The notes under the pieces are model-generated. The model was not told the DNA's origin. It saw only the letters and a list, made by a program, of their open reading frames with translations, and made no database searches. A program made the translations under genes and the position numbers. A DNA stretch of 64,000 nucleotides, taken from positions 62,001-126,000 of the forward strand of contig JAFAGM010000031.1 of NCBI GenBank assembly GCA_023422775.1, read 5' to 3'. This document shows, one piece after another, positions 17,037 through 24,721 of this stretch. This DNA comes from Pseudomonadota bacterium (GTDB lineage Bacteria > Pseudomonadota > Alphaproteobacteria > Rhizobiales > Xanthobacteraceae). How positions within the stretch are numbered: position 1 is the stretch's first letter; every line of letters begins with the position of its first letter.

Positions 17037-17960
17037 ATGACCAAAATGCCCCCCGGCGGCACGCCGATCCACGACCGCATTCAGGCGGAAATGCTGGATA
17101 GCTTCGATGAGGAACTGGAACTCGAGATCGACGACGATCGTCTCGACGCGCTGACCAACGAGTTCGCCGACCATACCGCGAAGGAGACCGTCGACCGGCG
17201 CATCTATTTCAAGGAGCTGTTCCGCCTGCAGGGCGAACTGGTCAAATTGCAGAGCTGGGTGCAGCAGCAAAAGCTCAAGGTGGTGGTGATTTTCGAGGGC
17301 CGCGATTCCGCCGGCAAGGGCGGCGTCATCAAGCGGATCACCCAGAGGCTCAATCCGCGGGTCTGCCGCGTCGCCGCGCTTCCGGCGCCGAACGAGCGCG
17401 AGCGCACGCAATGGTATTTCCAGCGTTACGTTTCACATCTGCCGGCCGGCGGGGAAATCGTCCTGTTCGACCGCAGCTGGTACAACCGCGCCGGCGTCGA
17501 GCGTGTGATGGGCTTTTGCAGCGAAGACGAAGTCGAGGAGTTCTTCCGCTCCGTACCCGAGTTCGAGCGCATGCTCGTTCGTTCCGGCATAGTCCTCGTC
17601 AAATACTGGTTCTCCATCACTGACGAAGAGCAGTACTTGCGCTTCACGATGCGAATCCACGATCCGCTCAAGCAGTGGAAACTCAGCCCGATGGATGTGC
17701 AATCGCGCAGCCGCTGGGAACAATACACCAAGGCAAAGGAAGCGATGCTGGAGCGCACCCACATCGCCGAAGCGCCGTGGCATCTGGTCGAGGCCGTCGA
17801 CAAGAAGAAGGCGCGGCTGAACTGCATCGCCCATCTGCTCGAACAGATACCTTACGGCGAAACCCCGTACACGCCCGTGGTCCTGCCCGCGCGGGTGCGC
17901 AACCCGGAATACAGCCGCGGGCCGATCCCGGCCGAAATGTATGTGCCGGAGCGTTATTGA
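17037..17960 (+). CDS. ppk2: Polyphosphate kinase 2
   Basis: PPK2-family enzyme that transfers phosphate between polyphosphate and nucleoside diphosphates, favouring nucleotide formation. The single-domain product of 307 residues has Walker A (EGRDSAGKGGVIKRI, from about residue 86), the PPK2 motif FDRSWYNRAGVERVMGFC (about 143), the lid region with Arg/Lys, and PMDVQSRSRWEQYTKAKE. The C-terminus PYTPVVLPARVRNPEYSRG is typical. It has one PPK2 domain with a short acidic N-terminal extension. Which nucleotide it prefers cannot be read from the sequence. It converges on the M20 gene. Confidence 0.94.
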   Translation: MTKMPPGGTPIHDRIQAEMLDSFDEELELEIDDDRLDALTNEFADHTAKETVDRRIYFKELFRLQGELVKLQSWVQQQKLKVVVIFEGRDSAGKGGVIKRITQRLNPRVCRVAALPAPNERERTQWYFQRYVSHLPAGGEIVLFDRSWYNRAGVERVMGFCSEDEVEEFFRSVPEFERMLVRSGIVLVKYWFSITDEEQYLRFTMRIHDPLKQWKLSPMDVQSRSRWEQYTKAKEAMLERTHIAEAPWHLVEAVDKKKARLNCIAHLLEQIPYGETPYTPVVLPARVRNPEYSRGPIPAEMYVPERY

Positions 17961-17986
17961 GCGGCTTTCGTCTTTTGCGAAGCGCG

Positions 17987-18009
17987 AATGCGGGAGTTTA
18001 TCCCGCGTT
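17987..18009. terminator. Weak hairpin between ppk2 and the convergent M20 gene
   Basis: Stem aatgcggga / tcccgcgtt with a five-base loop and one wobble pair, 27 bases after the ppk2 stop. No T-run follows on the plus strand, so terminator activity is only a possibility. Confidence 0.3.
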
Positions 18010-18033
18010 CGGTAGCCGTACCCGCGATATGAC

Positions 18034-19206
18034 CTACGCCGCCGCCAGCTTGTTCTCGACCAGCTTGATCCAGTACGAGGTGCCGTACACGATCGCCTCG
18101 TCGTTGAAATCGTAGGCGGGGTGATGCAGCCCTGCGCTGTCGCCGTTGCCGCAGAAGATGAACGCGCCGGGCCGGGCTTCCAGCATATAGGAAAAATCCT
18201 CCGCGCCCATCAGCGGCGGCATCTCGTGGACGTTCTGGGCGCCGGCGACTTCCCTGGCCACCTGCGTGGCGAAGTCGGTCTGCTCAGCATGGTTCTTGGT
18301 GACGGGATAGCCGCGCTCGTAGACGAGATCGACCCTGGCGCCGGTCATCCGGGCAACGCCCTCGCACACTTCGCGCACCCGCTTCTCGACCATTTCGCGG
18401 ACTTCCGGTGTCAGCGTCCGCACGGTGCCGCGCAGTTCGGCGGTGTGCGGGATCACGTTGCGCGCATTGCCGGCATGGAACTCGCAGATCGAAACCACGG
18501 CGGAGTCCAGGGGATCGATGGTCCGCGACACGATCGATTGCAGCGCCGCGATCAATTGCGAGCCGACCAGCACGGAATCGATGCACTTGTTGGGTCGTGC
18601 GGCGTGACCGCCGACGCCCTCGATCCGGATGTCGATGGAGTCGGTCGCGGCCATCACCGGGCCCTGGCGGATGGCAAAGGAGCCGACCGGAATCCCCGGG
18701 CCGTTATGCATGCCGTAGACCTGCTCGATGCCGAAGCGGTCCATCAGCCCGTCCTTGATCATCGCCGCGGCGCCCGCACCGCCCTCCTCGGCCGGCTGGA
18801 AGATCACGACCGCGTCGCCGGCGAAATTCCGCGTCTCCGCCAGATACCGCGCTGCACCCAAAAGCATCGCGGTGTGGCCGTCATGGCCGCAGGCGTGCAT
18901 CTTGCCGGGCGTCTTGGAAGCGTGGGGCAGACCGGTCGCTTCCTCGATCGGCAGCGCGTCCATGTCGGCGCGAAGGCCAATCACGTTGATTTCGCCCTTG
19001 CCGGGCTGTTTGCCCTTGATGACGCCGACGACGCCGGTCCTGCCAAGTCCGGTGGCGACCTCGTCGCAACCGAATTCACGCAGGCGATCCGCGACGAATG
19101 CTGCAGTGCGGTGAACGTCGTACAGCAATTCGGGATTTTCATGGATATCGCGGCGCCAGGCCTGGATATCGGGTTGCAGATCGGCGACGCGGTTGACGAT
19201 GGGCAT
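18034..19206 (-). CDS. M20 family amidohydrolase (hippurate hydrolase / N-acyl amino acid amidohydrolase type)
   Basis: Metal-dependent cytosolic hydrolase of N-acyl amino acids, 390 residues. Metal and catalytic motifs of the M20D family are present: GLRADMDALPIEE, HACGHDGHTAMLLGAARYL, FQPAEEGGAGAAAMI, and a late His in the HMPPLMGAEDFSYM-like segment (EMPPLMGAEDFSYM). The dimerisation domain includes GVGGHAARPN. The ATG at 19206 matches the family N-terminus (PIVNRVADLQPDIQAWRRDI); the longer frame runs into the repeat at 19303-19459. The natural substrate is unknown. Confidence 0.9.
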   Translation of the reverse strand: MPIVNRVADLQPDIQAWRRDIHENPELLYDVHRTAAFVADRLREFGCDEVATGLGRTGVVGVIKGKQPGKGEINVIGLRADMDALPIEEATGLPHASKTPGKMHACGHDGHTAMLLGAARYLAETRNFAGDAVVIFQPAEEGGAGAAAMIKDGLMDRFGIEQVYGMHNGPGIPVGSFAIRQGPVMAATDSIDIRIEGVGGHAARPNKCIDSVLVGSQLIAALQSIVSRTIDPLDSAVVSICEFHAGNARNVIPHTAELRGTVRTLTPEVREMVEKRVREVCEGVARMTGARVDLVYERGYPVTKNHAEQTDFATQVAREVAGAQNVHEMPPLMGAEDFSYMLEARPGAFIFCGNGDSAGLHHPAYDFNDEAIVYGTSYWIKLVENKLAAA

Positions 19207-19302
19207 GTGAATTCTCGAACCTCGGTTTGAAACGCTGGTGCTTCTGTAGCATGCAAGGGCCGGTCCACCCAATGGCCCTTGCGACACCCCGCCCCCATTC
19301 GC

Positions 19303-19459
19303 CGTCATGGCCGGGCTTGCGCGCCCGGCGAAGCCCTGGCGTAGACGGGTCCCGGCTACCCCAGGTCCAAATTCTGGTATTGGAAACCGGAGAAAGAACG
19401 TGGATGCCCGGGACATCTAGCGCGAAGACGCGCTTCGCGCTTTTGTCCCGGGCATGACG
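19303..19459. repeat. Palindromic repeat, 'cgtcatggccggg...cccgggcatgacg' family
   Basis: Left end cgtcatggccgggcttgcgc, right end ttgtcccgggcatgacg, with an inner gcgcgaagacgcgcttcgcg hairpin. It fills most of the spacer between the divergent M20 and GMC genes. Confidence 0.8.
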
Positions 19460-19484
19460 AACATCGACGGGTGGAAACCAACGG

Positions 19485-21107
19485 ATGGCGCGCAGGCTCG
19501 AAGGCGAATTCGATTACATCGTGGTTGGCGCAGGGACCGCCGGCTGCATCATGGCCAACCGGCTGTCGGCCGATCCAAAAAATCGCGTGTTGGTCCTTGA
19601 GGCCGGCGGCAACGACAACTGGATCTGGTTCCACATCCCGGTCGGCTACCTCTTCGCGATCGGCAATCCCCGTTCGGACTGGATGTTTCGGACCGAGCCG
19701 GAGGCAGGGCTCAACGGCCGCTCGCTCGCCTATCCCCGCGGCAAGGTGATCGGCGGCTCGTCTGCCATCAACGCCATGATCTCGATGCGCGGACAGGCCG
19801 CCGACTACGATCACTGGCGCCAACTCGGGCTGACCGGCTGGGGCTACGACGACGTGCTGCCGCTATTCAGGCGGCTCGAAGACCATTTCCTCGGCGAGAG
19901 CGAACATCACGGTGTCGGCGGTGGCTGGCGGATCGAGGCGCCGCGACTGTCCTGGGCCATTCTCGACGCTGTCGGGGAAGCCGCCGAGGAAATGGGCATC
20001 AAGCGCATTCCCGATTTCAACACCGGCAACAATGAAGGCACGAGCTATTTCCACGTCAACCAGAAGCGCGGCCGCCGCTGGTCTTCGGCGCGCGGCTTCC
20101 TCAAGCCGGTGCTGAACCGCAGCAACCTGCGGCTGGAGAAGAACGTGCTGGTGGATCGCCTCATCATCGAGAACGGCCGCGCCGTCGGCGTGCGCTTCGT
20201 GCAGGGTGGCGAGGTCGTCGAGGCGCGCACAAAGGACGAAGTCATCCTGTGCGCGGGATCGATCGGATCGACGCAGGTGCTGCATCGGACCGGAATCGGA
20301 CCTGCCGACTGGCTCGCGCCGCTCGGCATCGATACCGTGCTCGACAAACCCGGCGTCGGGCGCAACCTGCAGGACCATCTGCAGCAGCGCGCGATCTACA
20401 AGGTCTCTGGCGTTCGCACGCTGAACGAGACCTATTACAATTTGATCCGACGCGGCATGATGGGGCTCGACTACGCGTTCCGCCGGCGCGGGCCGCTGAC
20501 CATGGCGCCGTCGCAGCTCGGCATCTTCACCCGCTCCGATCCGCATCGCGAGCGTGCCAACATCCAGTTTCACGTGCAGCCGCTCTCGCTGGACAAGTTC
20601 GGCGATCCCCTGCATCGATTCCCGGCGATCACCGTCAGCGCCTGCAATCTGCAGCCGACCTCGCGCGGCACCGTGCGCGTCCGCTCGGCAAAGCCCAACG
20701 AGGCGCCATTGATTGCGCCGAATTATCTGACGACCGACGACGACCGCCAGGTCGCAGCCGATGCCATCCGCACCACGCGGCGGCTGATGAAGCAGAAACG
20801 GCTGGCGCCATATCGCCCCGAGGAATACCTGCCCGGCCCCAGCGTCGGCGACGACGACGCGTCGCTGGCCAAGGCTGCCGGCGACATCGGCACCACGATC
20901 TTCCATCCCGTCGGCACCGCGAAGATGGGCACCGCGAGCGATCCGATGGCCGTCGTCGACGAGCGCCTGCGCTTCTACGGCATCGCGGGCTTGCGTGTGG
21001 CGGACGCATCCGTGATGCCGACGATCACCTCGGGCAATACCAACACGCCGACGGCGATGATCGCGGAGAAAGCCGCGACGATGATCATCGAGGATGCGCG
21101 CGCTTGA
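19485..21107 (+). CDS. GMC family FAD-dependent oxidoreductase (choline dehydrogenase-like)
   Basis: FAD-dependent alcohol dehydrogenase/oxidase of the glucose-methanol-choline family, 540 residues. It has the N-terminal dinucleotide fold (FDYIVVGAGTAGCIMANRLS), the family signature GKVIGGSSAINAMISMRG, the second signature GSIGSTQVLHRTGIGP, and the C-terminal catalytic His in FHPVGTAKMGT with LRVADASVMPTITSGNTNTP. The substrate is unknown; such genes are often called choline dehydrogenase only by similarity. The stop overlaps the TTG start of the next gene, so oxidoreductase and hydrolase are likely made together. Confidence 0.9.
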   Translation: MARRLEGEFDYIVVGAGTAGCIMANRLSADPKNRVLVLEAGGNDNWIWFHIPVGYLFAIGNPRSDWMFRTEPEAGLNGRSLAYPRGKVIGGSSAINAMISMRGQAADYDHWRQLGLTGWGYDDVLPLFRRLEDHFLGESEHHGVGGGWRIEAPRLSWAILDAVGEAAEEMGIKRIPDFNTGNNEGTSYFHVNQKRGRRWSSARGFLKPVLNRSNLRLEKNVLVDRLIIENGRAVGVRFVQGGEVVEARTKDEVILCAGSIGSTQVLHRTGIGPADWLAPLGIDTVLDKPGVGRNLQDHLQQRAIYKVSGVRTLNETYYNLIRRGMMGLDYAFRRRGPLTMAPSQLGIFTRSDPHRERANIQFHVQPLSLDKFGDPLHRFPAITVSACNLQPTSRGTVRVRSAKPNEAPLIAPNYLTTDDDRQVAADAIRTTRRLMKQKRLAPYRPEEYLPGPSVGDDDASLAKAAGDIGTTIFHPVGTAKMGTASDPMAVVDERLRFYGIAGLRVADASVMPTITSGNTNTPTAMIAEKAATMIIEDARA

Positions 21108-22009
21108 CGAACCCGCATCGCTTCTCGATCGAACCCGACGGCCAACGCCTTGCGCTTGCGCGATGGGGTGCGGAGAACTCGCGGAGGCCGCCTGCACTTC
21201 TGATGCATGGTACCGGCTTCGTCGCCGAAGTCTGGGACGACGTCGCCCGCGAACTCACCGCCGACTATACCGTCTACGCGCTCGACCGCCGCGGCCACGG
21301 CGACAGTCACAAGCCCGCCGCCGATCGCTATCACTTCCAGGATTTCGCCGAGGACGTTTGCGCCGCGATCGAGGCGCTCGGTCTTTCCAATATCTACGGC
21401 ATCGGACACAGCGCCGGCGCCACCGACCTACTGCTGGCCGCGAAGCTGAATCCCGCACGCTTCTCGCGCCTGTTCGTGATGGAGCCGACCGTGATGGATC
21501 CACGCGCGGCACGCGACGGCGGGCTGAGCGACTTCGCCATCGGCGCGGTGCAAGGTGTGTTGCGGCGCCAGGCCGAGTTCGAGAGCGCGGAAGCCGTCTT
21601 CCAGCGCTACCAGGCAGCACCGGCGTTTGCCAACTGGACGGCATCGTCGCTGCGAGCCTACATCCGGCACGGCTTCGCCGCGCAGCAAGACGGCCGCGTG
21701 CGGCTACGCTGCACGCCGGAACTGGAATCTGCGGTCCTGCGGCCGATCTTCGAAGCCATGGAGCAGGTCTACGCTGGAGATGCGCGCGGCAACCCGTTCG
21801 CGTGGCTGTCCGAGATCGCCTGCCCGGTGCGCGTTGCGACCGCGGAAAAGTCGTGGCCGATCTACAAGGAGATGGCGGCGCGGGCCGTGGCGCTGATGCC
21901 GGCGGCGAGCCAATGGAAGTTTGAAGGCATCGGCCACTGCGTCGGCCAGGAGGCTCCCGGGTCGTTGCTGAAGGCGCTCAAGACGTACGCGAACGACACC
22001 GGCAAATGA
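21104..22009 (+). CDS. Alpha/beta hydrolase
   Basis: Alpha/beta-fold hydrolase of about 301 residues, coupled to the GMC oxidoreductase. Motifs are an oxyanion-hole HG (LMHGTGFVAEVWDDVAREL), DRRGHGDSHKP, the nucleophile elbow GIGHSAGATDLLLA and a C-terminal His in GIGHCVGQEAPGS; the acid is probably an Asp or Glu in between. The proposed TTG start lies four bases before the end of the GMC gene (TTGA overlap). A much longer frame further upstream overlaps GMC coding and is rejected. The substrate, perhaps an ester made or used by the neighbour, is unknown. Confidence 0.85.
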   Translation: MTNPHRFSIEPDGQRLALARWGAENSRRPPALLMHGTGFVAEVWDDVARELTADYTVYALDRRGHGDSHKPAADRYHFQDFAEDVCAAIEALGLSNIYGIGHSAGATDLLLAAKLNPARFSRLFVMEPTVMDPRAARDGGLSDFAIGAVQGVLRRQAEFESAEAVFQRYQAAPAFANWTASSLRAYIRHGFAAQQDGRVRLRCTPELESAVLRPIFEAMEQVYAGDARGNPFAWLSEIACPVRVATAEKSWPIYKEMAARAVALMPAASQWKFEGIGHCVGQEAPGSLLKALKTYANDTGK

Positions 22010-22015
22010 AAGCCG

Positions 22016-22423
22016 CTATGCCTGCGGCGGATAGCGCTCGAAGCTGGGCAGTTCGTGCACGCGCTCCATCCACTTGAGCCGCTCGGCGGTCTGGATATGC
22101 ACCATCGCCGGAACGGCATTTGGATCGTCGTAAGTCCCACTCTGGATGTCGATGATGCCGGGCAGGATGTTGGCATTGACGTAGAACAGTCCGGTGCCGC
22201 AGTCGGCGCAGAAGTGGCGGCGGCCATGTTCGGATGATTCGTAGACTTTTGGCTGCCCCTTCGTCACCTTGACCGCGTCCTCGGCATACATCGTCCAGCC
22301 CACGACAGGCGCGCCGGCATGACGCCTGCAGTCGCTGCAGTGACACAGCGCATGAACGATCAGATCGCCCTCGACCTGGTAACGAATCGCACCGCAATGA
22401 CAGCCGCCGGTGATGTTGCTCAT
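22016..22423 (-). CDS. GFA-family (CENP-V/GFA fold) zinc-binding protein
   Basis: Small protein of 135 residues with the glutathione-dependent formaldehyde-activating (GFA) fold. Zinc-site cysteines are at the N-terminus (GGCHCGAIRY), in the CHCSDCRRHAG segment and in FCADCGTGLFY. Actual formaldehyde-activating activity is shown for very few relatives, so the name indicates fold only. It converges on the alpha/beta hydrolase gene with 6 bases between them. Confidence 0.88.
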   Translation of the reverse strand: MSNITGGCHCGAIRYQVEGDLIVHALCHCSDCRRHAGAPVVGWTMYAEDAVKVTKGQPKVYESSEHGRRHFCADCGTGLFYVNANILPGIIDIQSGTYDDPNAVPAMVHIQTAERLKWMERVHELPSFERYPPQA

Positions 22424-22460
22424 GGTCGTTCGCCTCCGATTCGTGTCCGCCAGTATTGGT

Positions 22461-22520
22461 CGTCATTGCGAGCGTAGCGAAGCAATCCATCGCGCAGCAA
22501 AGAAAGATTGCGCAATGACG
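22461..22520. repeat. Palindromic repeat, 'cattgcgagcg' family, short copy
   Basis: cgtcattgcgagcgtagcga at the left and agattgcgcaatgacg at the right. Shorter and less perfect than the copies at 3447-3548 and 47160-47236. It lies just upstream of the GFA-family gene and downstream of hpnO. Confidence 0.8.
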
Positions 22521-22535
22521 GAAGTGGGTGGCGGG

Positions 22536-23927
22536 CTACGCCGACTTCCGCACCGCGTTGTCGACCAGCGTCTTGCCGAGCGACCAGATCGCGCCGGGGA
22601 CCTTGTGGCTGGCGGCGATGACGTCGTCGAACGCCTTTTCGATCCAGTTGCAATCTTCTTCCGTGATCACGAGCGGCGGCAGCAGCTTGATGGTGTGGCT
22701 GCCGTGGCCGGAGACCTGGGTCAGGATCTTGTGCTCCTTGAACAGCGGCACCGTGATGAGCTGGCAGAACAGGCCTTTGTTCGCGGTCTCCAGCAGATTC
22801 CAGGAAGCCTTGAGCCGCAGCGATTTCGGCGGGCCGAACTCGATGCCGATCATCAACCCCTTGCCGCGCACTTCCTTCATCAGTTCATAGCCGGGCACCA
22901 TCCGCGTCAGCGCGAGGCGCAACTCGGCGCCGCGCTTGGCGGCCTGCTCGACCAGTCTTTCCTGCTTGATCACGTCGAGCGTTGCGATGCCGGCCGCCAT
23001 CGCCAGATCGTTCTTCGCAAAGGTCGAGCCGTGCACGACCGCGCGATCCATCTGGTTGAAGATCTTGTCGAAGATGCTCTTGCGCGTCAGCAGCGCGCCG
23101 ACCGGGACATGGCCGCCGGACAACGCCTTCGCCAGCAGCACCATGTCGGGCTCGACGTTCCAGTGTTCGACCGCGAGGAATTTTCCGGTGCGGCCGATGC
23201 CGGTCTGGATTTCGTCGGCAATGAAGATCGAGCCGTATTTCTTGCAGAGCGCGGCGGCGCCCGGCAGGAATTCGTCGCTGGGCAGATTGACGCCCTTGCC
23301 CTGGATCGGCTCGACGATGAAGGCGGCGACCTGGCGCGACGACAGCGCCTGCTCGAGGGCTGCGAGATCGTTGAACGGAATCTGCGTACATCCCGGCAGC
23401 AGCGGCTCGAAGCCGGAGCGGAAATTCGCATCGTCCATCAGCGACAGCGCGCCATAGGACAGGCCGTGAAACGAGTGCGAGCAGGAGACGATGCCGGGAC
23501 GCCCCGTGGCGCCGCGCGCAAACTTGATCGCGGCCTCGACGGTCTCGGCGCCGGAATTGGCAAAGAACACCTTGTCCAGATATGGGACATGTTCCAGCAG
23601 GCGTTCCGCCAGCACACCGGCGAGCGTGGAGACGTCCAACTGCACCAGATTGGGGAAATCGCTGTCGAGGACGCTTTTCAGCGACGCGCGCAAGGCAGGA
23701 TGATTGCGGCCAATCGCAAAAACGCCAAATCCGCTGAGTAGATCGAGATAGCGGGCCCCCTCACGATCGAAGAGGTATTGACCTTGACCCTTCTGAAAGC
23801 CCACATCGTAGCCGATGGTCTTGAGCACCCTCACGAGTTGCTCATTCAGATGGCGCGCATGCATGGAACTGCGCTGCGCCTGCCGCTCCACAAACATCTC
23901 GGAAACGTCTAGATATGAACTTGGCAT
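22536..23927 (-). CDS. hpnO: HpnO, PLP-dependent aminotransferase for aminobacteriohopanetriol
   Basis: Class III aminotransferase that converts a C35 hopanoid side chain to the amino form (aminobacteriohopanetriol). The 463-residue product has the family elements ANSGAETVEAAIKFARGATG, FIADEIQTGIGRTGKFLA and the PLP lysine near residue 304 in HGSTFAKNDLAMA. The specific assignment to HpnO rests on hpnN and ispH-hpnH lying next to it, since acetylornithine-type transaminases look alike. An N-terminal extension (about 30 residues) precedes the catalytic fold. It is transcribed away from the DUF2147 gene. Confidence 0.85.
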   Translation of the reverse strand: MPSSYLDVSEMFVERQAQRSSMHARHLNEQLVRVLKTIGYDVGFQKGQGQYLFDREGARYLDLLSGFGVFAIGRNHPALRASLKSVLDSDFPNLVQLDVSTLAGVLAERLLEHVPYLDKVFFANSGAETVEAAIKFARGATGRPGIVSCSHSFHGLSYGALSLMDDANFRSGFEPLLPGCTQIPFNDLAALEQALSSRQVAAFIVEPIQGKGVNLPSDEFLPGAAALCKKYGSIFIADEIQTGIGRTGKFLAVEHWNVEPDMVLLAKALSGGHVPVGALLTRKSIFDKIFNQMDRAVVHGSTFAKNDLAMAAGIATLDVIKQERLVEQAAKRGAELRLALTRMVPGYELMKEVRGKGLMIGIEFGPPKSLRLKASWNLLETANKGLFCQLITVPLFKEHKILTQVSGHGSHTIKLLPPLVITEEDCNWIEKAFDDVIAASHKVPGAIWSLGKTLVDNAVRKSA

Positions 23928-24031
23928 TCGCTACATACGTCGGTTGATGGCCATTTCGTCAACTGAAAACGCTCAATGCGGCGTTTTGACCCCCGATTTG
24001 GAATGAACTGCCTCAAGGATAGGTTTGAACC

Positions 24032-24721
24032 ATGGTGCACTGCCCAAGAATGATCCCGCGTACAATAGTTTATTCTGGAATCTTTTTGACCGCAGGTTTT
24101 TCCTCGGCCGTTGCCGCCGATCCGACCGGCGACTGGAAGGTCGCCGATGGCGTCGCCAATATTCGCGTCGCCCAGTGCAGCGGGAACATGTGGGGCGTCG
24201 TGGCCTGGGAGAAGACCCCGGGTGGCAAGGACAAGAACAATCCGGATGCCGCAAAGCAGAGCAGGCCGACGCTCGGCATGCCGATCCTGATCGACATGAA
24301 GAAGAAGCCCGGCGTCGATGCCTGGGAAGGCCAAGTCTATAACGCCAAGGATGGCCAGCTCTACAGTTCGACCATCAAGCCGGTCGGAACCGACCAACTC
24401 GAGATTCAAGGCTGCGTGCTCGGGTTCCTGTGCGGCGGCGAAACCTGGACCCGTGTCAGTCCGCCGATTCCCTCAAGCCCCGCCAATAGCATGGCCAAGG
24501 GCACACCGAAGGGCGCACCAAAGGGCGCGGTTGGCGCCGCTCCCAAGACTTCGGCTCAAACGACTGCAGCGCATGCGCCGCCAGCACCGAAAACCACGGG
24601 TGCGGCGAACCCGGCACCTGCCGCGCCGAAGGGGCCCCCCGGTCAGAAGCAGGCGGCCGGCCAGCCCGCCGACGTCGGCGATATCTGCCTACTCCCCGAC
24701 ATCGCGCGGTTTGCCCATTAG
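24032..24721 (+). CDS. Secreted DUF2147 protein with a low-complexity Ala/Pro/Lys tail
   Basis: Function unknown. The 229-residue product has a signal peptide (roughly residues 8-28, ending AVAADP). A DUF2147-like domain follows (GDWKVADGVANIRVAQC ... GMPILIDMKKKPG ... NAKDGQLYSSTIKPVG ... CGGETWTRV). Then comes about 75 residues rich in Ala, Pro, Lys, Gly and Thr (for example KGTPKGAPKGAVGAAPKTS). DUF2147 proteins are small periplasmic proteins of unknown role. Met7 at 24050 is an alternative start. Its last 33 bases overlap the 3-prime end of hpnN on the other strand. Lying between hpnO and hpnN, it may serve the envelope, but that is inference. Confidence 0.75.
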   Translation: MVHCPRMIPRTIVYSGIFLTAGFSSAVAADPTGDWKVADGVANIRVAQCSGNMWGVVAWEKTPGGKDKNNPDAAKQSRPTLGMPILIDMKKKPGVDAWEGQVYNAKDGQLYSSTIKPVGTDQLEIQGCVLGFLCGGETWTRVSPPIPSSPANSMAKGTPKGAPKGAVGAAPKTSAQTTAAHAPPAPKTTGAANPAPAAPKGPPGQKQAAGQPADVGDICLLPDIARFAH

